Positions 56,409-64,000 of a DNA stretch of 64,000 nucleotides are shown here, piece after piece. Within the stretch, counting starts at the first letter, position 1; every line of letters starts with the position of its first letter. The notes below the pieces were generated by a model. It had not been told where the DNA came from. It ran no database searches and saw only the letters and a program-made list of their open reading frames with translations. The DNA is taken from positions 62,001 through 126,000 of the forward strand of contig CAYQTL010000008.1 of assembly GCA_964420405.1 (NCBI GenBank). The letters are read 5' to 3'. The translations under genes were made by a program, and so were the position numbers. This DNA comes from CAYQTL01 sp964420405. GTDB lineage: Bacteria > Acidobacteriota > Thermoanaerobaculia > Thermoanaerobaculales > Sulfomarinibacteraceae.

Positions 56409-58406
56409 GTGGCCGCACCGCGAATGCCGAATCGGTTCGCGCCGCTCGTCGGCTGGTCCGCGGGCGTCGCCGTCGTCGCGGTCGTGACGGCGGCACGGCT
56501 GCAGATGGTGGCGGAGCTCGCCGACCAGGGCTTCTTCTTGAAGTACCTCCACTACGGCGCCGAGATCGTCGCCGGCCGCCTGCCGGTCGAGCGGTTCGGC
56601 GACCTGTCGCCGGGCTACCTGTGGACCGTCGCCGGCCTGCTCGCCCTGGGGCTGGACAGGATCGCCGTCCGCGGGCTGCAGGTCGTCGCGGTGTCGCTCG
56701 CCGCCCTCGCGTGCGCCGCAGCCGCGCAGGCGCGCTGGGGACCGGTCGCCGCGGTGTCGGCGGCGGCGTTCGTGCTCGGCAGCCGTGGCGCGCTGGTGAA
56801 CGCCACGGAGCTCGAGCCCGAGACCCTGATCCTGCTGCTGCACGCGGTTGCGGCGTGGCTGCTGTGCGCCGGGAGACGGCCCGCCCTCCGGGCCGCCGCG
56901 GGCGCCGTCCTCGGGCTGTCTGCCGTGACCCGTCCGACGGTGCTGCCGGTGGTCGCGGCGATCGCGGCGGTCCTCGTGTGGCGGGGCCTGCGGGCGACGG
57001 GCGACAGCCGCCGCAGGAGGCTCCTCGGAGCCGCCGGCCTCGCCGTGGCTGCCGCCCTGCCGGTGGCCGCCGTGCGGGGAGTCCTCGCGGCGATCCCGGG
57101 CGGTGGCACCCCCATGAACCCGGGAACGGTGCTCTACGAAGGACTGAACCCCGACGCCACCGGCTACTCCGGCGAGGCGCCTCTGATCGTCAAGGAGGTG
57201 GAGCACGGCCGGACCGAGCCCGACGCGCTCCACATCGCCTACCGCGTGGTGGCGGCCCGCGCCCTGGGTCGACCGCCGGCAGCCGCCGACACCAACCGCT
57301 ACTGGCTGCACCGCGCGGCCGGCTACGTCCGCCACGAGCCCGTCGCAGCCGCGCGGTTGGTCGCCACCAAGGCGGCGCTGAGCGTCGCGTCCTACGAGTC
57401 GTGGGATCTGGTGTCCCTGGCGATGCGCGACGGCGAGCTCCGCCGCCGGCTGTGGATCCCCTTCGGCCTGACCCTCGGGACCGCCCTCGCCGGGCTCGCG
57501 CTCGCGCGCCCGCGGCACGAGCCGGTGCTGCTCGCCCTGATGGTGCTGGGGCCGCTCCTGACGATGGTCGCCTTCTACGTCACCTCCCGTCAGCGCAACG
57601 CCCTGGTGGCGCCGCTGGCCGTGCTCGCGGGCGCCGGCGTCGCCGCGCTGTGGCGGCGGGTGCGCCGGGGCGAGCTGCGGGTCGCCGCGATCGCCGCGGC
57701 CGCCGCGGCGGCCATCGCCTTCGCCTCGTCGACCGACGGCGCGGTCCAGCGGGAGGACGAATGGGGCTGGACCGTCCGGGCGCTGCGGGAGGCCGCGCTC
57801 GAGCGGGCGGAGGAGGCCGCGGCGCGGGGCGACCTGGAGGCCGAACGGCGGCACCGGGCCGAGGCGGCGATCCGGCACGGTCCGATCGACGACCGCGCGG
57901 TGGCCCGGGCGACCTGCCGGCTCGCCGCGGCCATGACGGCAGGCGTCACCGTTCCCGCCGAGCGGTTCGACGTCGCGGTCGCGGCCGCCCGTTGCGGCGA
58001 CACCGAGCTCGCCTCGCGCCTGTTCGACGGCCTCGCCCAGGTCGGCTACCGACCTCTGCGGGGGGCCCAGCTGCCGTCCTCGGTGGCCTGGCAGCAGGCC
58101 CGCCTGGCGCTGCGGACCGGACAGGTCGAGCGGACGCGGAGGCTGCTCGCGGTCGCGCGACGGGAGGCTCCCGCCGATGCCCACGTCGACGCCATGACCA
58201 GCCTGGTCGGACCCGCCACGGCGGCGGCGGAGGCGACCGCGCGGCTGGCCGATGTCCACGACCCCTTCACCGCCCGCTTCGCGCTGGCGCAGGCGCTCGC
58301 GGACGCCGGACGGGCGGCCGAGGCGCGCGACGCCGCGGCTCAGGTGGCCGCCGCGATCCCGGAGTGGCCCCGGCCCCGGAGCTGGATCGCGGGAGCGACG
58401 CGGTGA
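56409..58406 (+). CDS. Multi-spanning GT-C-like membrane protein with helical C-terminal domain
   Basis: A 665-residue protein. Residues ~10-435 have about ten hydrophobic helices with the layout of GT-C (ArnT/PMT-type) glycosyltransferases: an early acidic loop (ELADQGFFLKYLHYGAEIVAG, then RFGDLSPGYLWT), and later LEPETLILLLHAVAAWLL. No full catalytic signature is certain. The last ~210 residues are Ala/Arg-rich helices that read like degenerate TPRs (ALRTGQVERTRRLLAVARRE, AQALADAGRAAEARDAAAQV). It would transfer sugars from a lipid carrier at the inner membrane. The stop overlaps the next gene (GTGA), linking it oddly to a tRNA enzyme. Confidence 0.7.
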   Translation: MAAPRMPNRFAPLVGWSAGVAVVAVVTAARLQMVAELADQGFFLKYLHYGAEIVAGRLPVERFGDLSPGYLWTVAGLLALGLDRIAVRGLQVVAVSLAALACAAAAQARWGPVAAVSAAAFVLGSRGALVNATELEPETLILLLHAVAAWLLCAGRRPALRAAAGAVLGLSAVTRPTVLPVVAAIAAVLVWRGLRATGDSRRRRLLGAAGLAVAAALPVAAVRGVLAAIPGGGTPMNPGTVLYEGLNPDATGYSGEAPLIVKEVEHGRTEPDALHIAYRVVAARALGRPPAAADTNRYWLHRAAGYVRHEPVAAARLVATKAALSVASYESWDLVSLAMRDGELRRRLWIPFGLTLGTALAGLALARPRHEPVLLALMVLGPLLTMVAFYVTSRQRNALVAPLAVLAGAGVAALWRRVRRGELRVAAIAAAAAAAIAFASSTDGAVQREDEWGWTVRALREAALERAEEAAARGDLEAERRHRAEAAIRHGPIDDRAVARATCRLAAAMTAGVTVPAERFDVAVAAARCGDTELASRLFDGLAQVGYRPLRGAQLPSSVAWQQARLALRTGQVERTRRLLAVARREAPADAHVDAMTSLVGPATAAAEATARLADVHDPFTARFALAQALADAGRAAEARDAAAQVAAAIPEWPRPRSWIAGATR

Positions 58407-59686
58407 CCGGGGCGACACCTGCCGGCGAGCGGGTACACGACCTGCTGCGCCGGTCGGCGCTGCTGCGCTGGGCCGACCGCACCCTGGCGGCCCGTCAGCC
58501 GTGCTGGGTCGCGGGTGGGTTCGTCCGCGACCTCCTGCTGGGCCGACCGAGCCGCGACCTCGACCTGACGATCGCCACGGATCACCGGGGCGCCGCCGAG
58601 CCGGCCCATCGGCTCGCCGCGGCACTCGGGGTCCGGCCACACCTGCTCGGCTCGCCGCCCCTCGCGGTCTGGCGGGTCGAGAGCCCCGCGCTGAAGGTGG
58701 AGCTGTGGCCGCTGGCGTCGCTCACCCTGGAGCAGGACCTCGTCCGGCGGGACTTCACGGTCAACGCCATGGCGTGGCGGCTGCCCGCGGGGCCCTTCGC
58801 CGACCTCTGCGGCGGCCTCGACGATCTTCGCCGCCGGCGGCTGCGGGCGGTGTCGGCCGCCAACCTGGCCGACGACCCGGTTCGGATGGTGCGGGCGGCG
58901 CGGTTCCTCGCAGAGCTACCCGACTTCGAGCTCGACGCCGACTCGGCCGGCGCGATCCGTGACACCGCGTCGGCGGTCGCCGCCGCCCCCAGGGAGCGGC
59001 TCGGCCACGAGCTGCTGCGACTGCTGCGGGCGCCGTCGGCCGGCCGCGGCGTCGTCGCGCTGACCGAGCTCGGGCTCCTGGCCGCCGTGTCGCCGGATGC
59101 CGCCCGGGTCGACCGGACGTGGACGAGCGCCCACGGCGCCGCAGCCACGGCGCTGTCCCGCCCCGCACGGCATCCCCTCCGGGGTGCGTTGCGGGACGCC
59201 GGCGACGGGGCGCGACTCGCGCTGCTCGCGCGGGCGTGGCGGGCGGGGGACCACCGGACGCTGGCGCCCTATGCCTGGCCGCGCGACGACCGGCGCGTCG
59301 CCGTGGCCGCCGCGGACGCCCTGGACCGGGTGCGCGCCCGTCTGGATGCCCCGGCCGCCGAGCGGCGCGAGCTGCTCTGGCGGCTCGGTGACGCCGCACC
59401 CGCCCTGCTCGCGTTCGGATCGGCGGTCGCGCTCGCCGCCGGGGACGACCTCGCACCCTGGCGCCGGCTCTGGCGGCTGTGGCGCCGACGGCGGCGGGAG
59501 CTGCTGCATCCGGATCCGCTGCTCGGCTCCGCGGAGGCTCTCGCGCTCCTCGGTCCCGGGACGGCCGGGCCCGAGCTGGGCGCCGCGATACGCCGACTCG
59601 AGCGAGCCCGGGCGCGGGGCGAGCTCCGCACCCGGGAGCAGGCCAGGCGCCTCGTGCGCGGGATGCGGGAGGGGCGCGGCGTGTGA
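58403..59686 (+). CDS. CCA tRNA nucleotidyltransferase / poly(A) polymerase family
   Basis: A 427-residue class II nucleotidyltransferase. Seen: CWVAGGFVRDLLLGRPSRDLDLTI with the GG, RD and catalytic DxD, RRDFTVNAMAW, and the DDPVRMVRAARFLAEL nucleotide-selecting block. It adds CCA (or only part of it) to tRNA 3' ends, or A-tails RNA. C-terminal ~200 residues are Arg/Ala-rich helices without an HD domain motif that I can see. GTG 58403 overlaps the GT-C stop. Confidence 0.9.
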   Translation: MTGATPAGERVHDLLRRSALLRWADRTLAARQPCWVAGGFVRDLLLGRPSRDLDLTIATDHRGAAEPAHRLAAALGVRPHLLGSPPLAVWRVESPALKVELWPLASLTLEQDLVRRDFTVNAMAWRLPAGPFADLCGGLDDLRRRRLRAVSAANLADDPVRMVRAARFLAELPDFELDADSAGAIRDTASAVAAAPRERLGHELLRLLRAPSAGRGVVALTELGLLAAVSPDAARVDRTWTSAHGAAATALSRPARHPLRGALRDAGDGARLALLARAWRAGDHRTLAPYAWPRDDRRVAVAAADALDRVRARLDAPAAERRELLWRLGDAAPALLAFGSAVALAAGDDLAPWRRLWRLWRRRRRELLHPDPLLGSAEALALLGPGTAGPELGAAIRRLERARARGELRTREQARRLVRGMREGRGV

Positions 59687-59882
59687 CGGTGTGAAGACGC
59701 GCGGGCGGGGTCGGACCGGCCGCCGGTCGGCTTCCGACGTCGGACCGCCGGGGGCCGCGTCGTTCGCTGCTCGCGCTCTCGCCGTGAGGCTCGCGAGTCC
59801 CGGCGGGCGGCCACCTCCACGGCTCCACACCGCCGCACGTTCGGTCTCGACATCGCGCGGGGACGGCGGCGGCGAACCGTCC

Positions 59883-61076
59883 CTACCACCCCTCGCCGGC
59901 GGGCGCGCCGTCGTCGCCGGCCGGCAGGCCCTCGGCGGACAGCTCCCAGATCACCTCCATCGCGTGGACCAGGAACGGGTCGAGCTCGGCTCCGGCGGCG
60001 GCCCGGAGCGCCCCCGACACGCCCTCGCGGGAGACGCCTCCCCGCGGGCCCCGCACCGTGTGGAGGATGTCGAACACCTCGGCCACCGCGACCACCCGCG
60101 ACGCCATGTGGGGGGTGCGCCGGTCGGGAAGCTCGGGGTATCCGCCCCCGTGCAGGCCCAGGTGGTGCTCGAACGCGACCACGGGAACGAGGGGCGGCAG
60201 CTCGGTCATGGGGATCAGCAGCTCGAGACCACGCCGTGGGTGGTCCTCGTCGAGCTCCCAGGGCTCGCCCTCCAGCGCGAGCTCGGCGGCGATGCTCTCA
60301 GGGCCGGCGTCGATCTTCCCGATGTCATGCAGGAGGGCCGCCAGCCCGAGGTCCCGGCGCTCGCCGGAGCCGATCCCCAGCGGGACCGCCAGCGACAGCG
60401 CCAGCACGGCCACGTTGTGGGCGTGGACCGCCGGCCACTCGTGGTCGTGCTCGAGGGCGGCGAGCAGCGACAGCGGATCCTCGATCCGCTGCAGCTGACG
60501 GTCGAGCCGGGCGACGACCTCGTCGAGGCTGGCGACCGGCAGCCGCTCGCCGGCGCGGACCGCGTCGAACGCGTCCTGCACCACCCGCAATCGGTCGCGC
60601 ACCGCCATCCCCGGCAGCGCCACCTCGGACCGCTCGCCGCCGTGCAGCGCGCCCCCGTCGACCAGCGTCGCTCCGATCCGGACGTGCTCCGACTGGGGCG
60701 GGTCGGCGCCGGCCGGACCGGCGATGAACTCCAGGAAGCGGTCGATCTCGTCGCCGCGCAGCCCGGACAGGAAGGTGACGTGCTCGACCTCGTGCCGCCG
60801 CAGGTGGCGGACCAGGCCCCCGACCTGCTCGCCAGTGCGCGTGAACGGGCGCTCGCCCACGAACAGCTCGTTCTCCAGCAGCACCAACGTCAGCCCGTCG
60901 TCGCGCCCGCCGATCCCCGCCGTCGCAGCCAGGGCCTCCAGCTGCTCGCACAGCCGCTGCCGGGAGATCGCCGCGCGCGGGTGGTCGCGCGAGTAGAGCC
61001 GGTAGGTCACCACGCCGACCGCGAGCTCGGTGAGCGCCCGCAGCACGTCCCGCTCCCAGCCGGAGCGCTCTCTCAT
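59883..61076 (-). CDS. HD-GYP-like phosphodiesterase with N-terminal DHP module
   Basis: A 397-residue protein. The last ~200 residues are an HD-GYP domain: HNVAVLALSL, LLHDIGKIDAGP, the second metal loop EDHPRRGLEL, FEHHLGLHGGGYPEL and ASRVVAVAEVFDIL. The GYP motif is kept but the usual DGxGYP aspartate is His (HGGGYP), so c-di-GMP hydrolysis is probable but not sure. Residues ~1-150 form a module with YRLYSRDHPRA and RTGEQVGGLVRHLRRHEVEHV that also occurs at the start of the upstream HEAT protein. ATG 61076 overlaps that gene's stop (ATGA). Confidence 0.85.
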   Translation of the reverse strand: MRERSGWERDVLRALTELAVGVVTYRLYSRDHPRAAISRQRLCEQLEALAATAGIGGRDDGLTLVLLENELFVGERPFTRTGEQVGGLVRHLRRHEVEHVTFLSGLRGDEIDRFLEFIAGPAGADPPQSEHVRIGATLVDGGALHGGERSEVALPGMAVRDRLRVVQDAFDAVRAGERLPVASLDEVVARLDRQLQRIEDPLSLLAALEHDHEWPAVHAHNVAVLALSLAVPLGIGSGERRDLGLAALLHDIGKIDAGPESIAAELALEGEPWELDEDHPRRGLELLIPMTELPPLVPVVAFEHHLGLHGGGYPELPDRRTPHMASRVVAVAEVFDILHTVRGPRGGVSREGVSGALRAAAGAELDPFLVHAMEVIWELSAEGLPAGDDGAPAGEGW

Positions 61077-63172
61077 GACGCGCCTCCGTCCAGCAGCCGC
61101 TTCGCGGTCTCTGCGGCGGGGTCCCGCAGGGAGGCGAGCTCCGCCAGCAGACGCCTGCCGTCGTCGGTGCCCATCCGTGCCGCCGCGGCCGCCACCGCCT
61201 GCCACACCGGGGTGAGCCGGAACGGGTGCTTCCACTGGGCCAGCCCGGCGAGGCGCCGCAGCTGCTCCACCACCTCCGGCTGCGGGTAGCCGCCGAGCAC
61301 CTCGATCAGCTCCACGGTCTCCGGCGACCGCAGCTCCCCGCCGCGGACCGCCTCCAGGCGTCGGGCGAGCATCCTCCCGACCTCCGGGTGGTGCATCCGC
61401 GAGACGATCGCCAGCCCCTCGCGCCACGCCAGCCCGTCGTCGTTCTCGACCAGCCGGCGGATGCCCTCGAGCGCCCGTGCGTCCTTCTCCGCGAGCAGGC
61501 TCCGGACGGCCTCGGACACCACCCGGGGATCGTCGTGACGCACGAGCGGCGCGATCCGCTCGACGACGCCCGTCGCCCGCAGCCGGCGTAGCAGCAGAAT
61601 CGCGTTCCGCACCACGAACCACCGGCGGTCGTCGAGCAGCTCGGTGACGCCCGGGGCCGCGGGCGGGCCGACCGCGACCACCATCTCGAGCAGTCGCCGG
61701 CGCCGTGACAGGGACTCCTCTCCACGGACACCTTCGAGCAGCGCCGGCACCAGCCGGGGACCGAACAGCGCCACGATCCGCGACACGTCGTGCCGCCGGT
61801 CCTTGCCCCACACGCTCAGCGCATCGAGCAGCGCGGCGATCCCGTCCCGCCCCGTGATCCTCCCGATCAGGTGCGGCGCCTCTCCCGCCAGCAGGTCCCG
61901 GGCCACCGTCCCGGCCTCGCGCAGCTCGCCGAGCTCCACGTGCTCGAAGTAGCTCGCCGTCAGCCGCTCGCCGAGCACGCCGGCGAGGAACGAGCGCGGC
62001 CACATCCGGTACGCCACCCGCAGCACCAGGTCGAGACGGCCGCGGACCGTCCGTTCGTCGAACTCCTCCGCCGGGTCCTCCGCGGGCCGCATCTCCGCCA
62101 GGAACCGCCGCATCGACGGATGCTCGACGTACGGCAGGGACACCGCCGGCGCGCGGCGGCCGAGCCGGATCCCGGCCTCCAGCGCGAGCAGCCGCGCCCG
62201 CGTGCGCTCCTCGGCGGTGGCCTCCGTCACCCGCCGGCTCAGCGGCCGGTCCGGGTCCGGCTCGGCGATCCTCGCCAGCAGCCGCGCGGCGGCCGGCGGC
62301 AGCCGACGGCCGAGCCGGAGCACCGTCTCGACCCCGTCGAGGAACAGCCGGGTCGACAGAATCTCGGGCAGCCGGGACCGCAGCGAGCCCGGCGGGTCGG
62401 CGTGCTGCACCATCAGTCGCGCGAGCTCGCGCTGGTTCTCCGGTCGCACCAGCCGGACCATCTCGTCGACGCCGGCGAGCAGTGCCAGCCCGTCGAGGGC
62501 CGCACCGCCCTCCTCGGCCTCGCCGAGCATCTCCGAGACGTGGTCCACCAGCAGCTGCAGGAAGCCGAATGGGTCGCCCGCGCCGTCGACCATCTCGGCC
62601 ATGTCGGCAGCCGACAGGCCACCGCCTTCGCCGTCGACCAGGGCGCCGCCCGTCATCCTCTCGACCAGCCGCGACCACAGCCCGCCGCCCCCACGGACCG
62701 CGCCCGACGCGATGCCGTCCGACAGCACGAACCAGCTCGGATCCAGGGTCACCAGCTCGACGCCCCGGATCTCCTCGGCCTCCTCCAGCACGCGCTCGCG
62801 GTCGTCCTCGTCGGGGCTGTCGCGCAGCGTCATGACCAGGCCCAGGAGCCGCTCGGCGGACTCCCTGCCGATCGGGGGCCGCACCGCGAACCCGATCACA
62901 CCGAGCTGGAACAGCTGGCTGGCGAGCCGTTGGGTCCGCTTCCCTGCCGCACCGAGGTCGCCGTCGCGCAGCGCGAACCCGGTCGGGGCGACCTGCAGGA
63001 GCCACGACCGCGCCGGGAGGTCGGCGGCGAGCCGGACCATGTCGGCGATGGCCGGCGCGACCGCGGGGTGGTCCTCGGGGTAGAACCGCAGCTGTCGCCG
63101 GGCGACGTCGAGCGCGATCAGCCACTCGCCGAGGACGGCGGGGGCCGGCGTCGTCGGGCCGCTGCCGGTCAT
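61073..63172 (-). CDS. HEAT-repeat protein with N-terminal DHP module
   Basis: A 699-residue soluble protein. The first ~140 residues (RQLRFYPEDHPAVAP, RTQRLASQLFQLGVIGFAV) share layout with the N-terminus of the HD-GYP neighbour. The middle is helical. From ~480 on come HEAT-type helix pairs: GVTELLDDRRWFVVRNAILL, VERIAPLVRHDDPRVVSEAV, LEGIRRLVENDDGLAWREGL and MLARRLEAVRGGELRSPETV. HEAT units bind proteins, so it is a likely scaffold that works with the phosphodiesterase. ATG 63172 is 6 bases after CATACT, with no Shine-Dalgarno. Confidence 0.85.
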   Translation of the reverse strand: MTGSGPTTPAPAVLGEWLIALDVARRQLRFYPEDHPAVAPAIADMVRLAADLPARSWLLQVAPTGFALRDGDLGAAGKRTQRLASQLFQLGVIGFAVRPPIGRESAERLLGLVMTLRDSPDEDDRERVLEEAEEIRGVELVTLDPSWFVLSDGIASGAVRGGGGLWSRLVERMTGGALVDGEGGGLSAADMAEMVDGAGDPFGFLQLLVDHVSEMLGEAEEGGAALDGLALLAGVDEMVRLVRPENQRELARLMVQHADPPGSLRSRLPEILSTRLFLDGVETVLRLGRRLPPAAARLLARIAEPDPDRPLSRRVTEATAEERTRARLLALEAGIRLGRRAPAVSLPYVEHPSMRRFLAEMRPAEDPAEEFDERTVRGRLDLVLRVAYRMWPRSFLAGVLGERLTASYFEHVELGELREAGTVARDLLAGEAPHLIGRITGRDGIAALLDALSVWGKDRRHDVSRIVALFGPRLVPALLEGVRGEESLSRRRRLLEMVVAVGPPAAPGVTELLDDRRWFVVRNAILLLRRLRATGVVERIAPLVRHDDPRVVSEAVRSLLAEKDARALEGIRRLVENDDGLAWREGLAIVSRMHHPEVGRMLARRLEAVRGGELRSPETVELIEVLGGYPQPEVVEQLRRLAGLAQWKHPFRLTPVWQAVAAAAARMGTDDGRRLLAELASLRDPAAETAKRLLDGGAS

Positions 63173-63178
63173 GAGGGG

Positions 63179-63184
63179 AGTATG
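63179..63184 (-). promoter_or_regulatory. -10-like box CATACT, leaderless spacing
   Basis: CATACT ends 6 bases before the HEAT-protein ATG. The purine-poor gap (CCCCTC) excludes a ribosome site. Confidence 0.35.
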
Positions 63185-63366
63185 GCCTCTCCCGGCGTCC
63201 GCGGTGAAGCCCCCGCGCGTCCGTGCCGTGACGCGTCGCGACAGTGGAAGCGCGTCCAGGTGCGATCGTTTTGAGGTGGGGAGGCGGCCGTGTCCGGTCG
63301 CGCGTGACGTCGGTCCGGAGCTGGGCGCACCATCGCGCGGTCGAACGGAACCCGTGTCGGCGGGCG

Positions 63367-64000
63367 TCAGGGATCGGGAGGGTCGTCGACGGCGGCGACG
63401 CTCGGCGGCTCGGCGGCGAGGCTCGCGGCGACCCGGTCCGCCTCCTCCATCACGCGCAGGATGTTGCCCCCCGCCACCATCGCCAGCTCCTCGCGGAGCC
63501 ACCCCCGCCGCGCCAGCTCGGCGAGCAGCGCCGGGTACCCGCCGACGTCGGACAGCCCCTCGGGCAGCCCGGAGATCCCGTCGAAGTCGGAGCCGAGGCC
63601 CACGTGGGCGACGCCCGCCACCTCGCGCACGTGGTCGACGTGGTCGGCGAGCTCGGCCAGCGTCACCGTCGGCGCGGGGTGGTCGTGCCGCCACGCCTCG
63701 ACACCGGCCGCCGCCACCTCATCGTCCCCCGGGTGCAGCGACTCCAGGCGCGCGCGCTCGGCCTTCACCGACGCCCACCACTCGGTGTAGGCCCGCGACA
63801 CGAAGTAGGCGCCGAAGTTCACCATCACAACCCCACCGTTGCCGGCCAGGCGACGGAGAACGTCGTCGGGGACGTTTCGGGGGTGCGGATTGACCGCCCG
63901 GACGCCCGAGTGGGAGAAGATCACCGGCGCCCGGCTGGCGTCGAGAGCGTCGTGCATCGCCTCGGCGGAGACGTGGGAGAGGTCCACCAGCATGCCGAGC
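63367..64000 (-). CDS. Membrane dipeptidase (peptidase M19), 5' end outside window
   Basis: The last ~210 residues of a zinc dipeptidase of the renal dipeptidase family, which splits dipeptides, including some with D-residues. Seen: MLVDLSHVSAEAMHDAL, VIFSHSGVRAVNPHPRNVPD with zinc-binding histidines, VVMVNFGAYFVS, and the late HVGLGSDFDGISGLPEGL. The frame continues past the window edge, and the internal MLVDLSH is not the start. The N-terminal HxD zinc motif and any signal peptide are not visible. Confidence 0.93.
   Translation of the reverse strand, partial: LGMLVDLSHVSAEAMHDALDASRAPVIFSHSGVRAVNPHPRNVPDDVLRRLAGNGGVVMVNFGAYFVSRAYTEWWASVKAERARLESLHPGDDEVAAAGVEAWRHDHPAPTVTLAELADHVDHVREVAGVAHVGLGSDFDGISGLPEGLSDVGGYPALLAELARRGWLREELAMVAGGNILRVMEEADRVAASLAAEPPSVAAVDDPPDP

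Noticed and set aside
59687..59882. Gene between the CCA-type and HD-GYP genes
   Set aside because: Frames there are low-complexity Arg/Ser/Pro with no ribosome site; only a short GACCGG-CCG-CCGGTC hairpin is seen.
59883..63125. A single 1080-codon frame covering the HD-GYP gene and much of the HEAT gene
   Set aside because: Only the last 397 codons look like protein; the remainder is the out-of-register shadow of the HEAT gene, which overlaps by four bases in its own frame.

Overview
The window is a chromosomal stretch of a very GC-rich Gram-negative bacterium, most likely an Acidobacteriota member. The reasons are a von Willebrand A protein of the type described as VWFA-related Acidobacterial, a VPS10/BNR-type exported protein of a kind frequent in that phylum, CarD, and a full diderm envelope gene set (lpxA, lpxD, fabZ, bamA, ompH, kdsC, lptE, lolC/D). 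Phylum is an inference; no rRNA or tRNA gene was seen. Third codon positions are almost always G or C, so long antisense frames are common and were ignored.

Layout. 1-11.5 kb (+): end of pntB, an exported protein with a degenerate VWA domain, a metallo-beta-lactamase-fold hydrolase, the Acidobacterial VWA protein, an SDR reductase, an RND/MMPL exporter and a hybrid histidine kinase. 11.4-13.2 kb (-): a DUF2062-methyltransferase fusion and small proteins. 13.5-15.5 kb (+): metG. 15.7-25.1 kb (-): folA-thyA-kdsC-lptE, rarA-aldolase-PP0621 protein, TPR protein, unknown secreted protein-gltP, carD, and two membrane proteins with zinc ribbons. 25.2-33.5 kb: beta-helix protein and GNAT-nitrilase fusion (-), pruA (+), then sirtuin, small membrane protein, DUF523/DUF1722 and sodC (-). 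33.9-43.4 kb: VPS10-like protein (+), dienelactone hydrolase and a sensor-domain/D-LDH fusion (-), kynU with an exported hydrolase, an orphan gene and an outer-membrane barrel (+). 43.7-56.1 kb (-): envelope cluster rluB-like, lysS, lolC, lolD, clpC, bamA, ompH, lpxD, fabZ, lpxA, yggU. 56.4-59.7 kb (+): a GT-C membrane protein and a CCA-type nucleotidyltransferase. 59.9-64 kb (-): HEAT-repeat protein with HD-GYP protein, and a membrane dipeptidase cut by the window end.

How it works together. The strongest theme is building the outer membrane: lipid A first steps (lpxA, lpxD, fabZ), Kdo phosphatase (kdsC), LPS insertion (lptE), barrel insertion (bamA with the OmpH/Skp chaperone) and lipoprotein release (lolC/lolD). 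Many neighbours overlap by 1-4 bases (ATGA, GTGA, TGATG), implying translational coupling. A second theme is amino-acid catabolism (pruA, kynU, a possible kynurenine formamidase, a glutamate/dicarboxylate symporter).

Two genome-wide patterns stand out. First, spacers carry a dispersed family of short modules: hexamer arrays of GGGATC/GGGAAC (many matching a G-quadruplex pattern with 3-base loops) often placed as inverted arms, plus two longer shared modules that recur at 5.5, 13.4, 33.8 and 37.4 kb. Second, at least nine starts lie 6-8 bases after a TAnnnT-like -10 box and lack a Shine-Dalgarno sequence, which suggests frequent leaderless transcripts.
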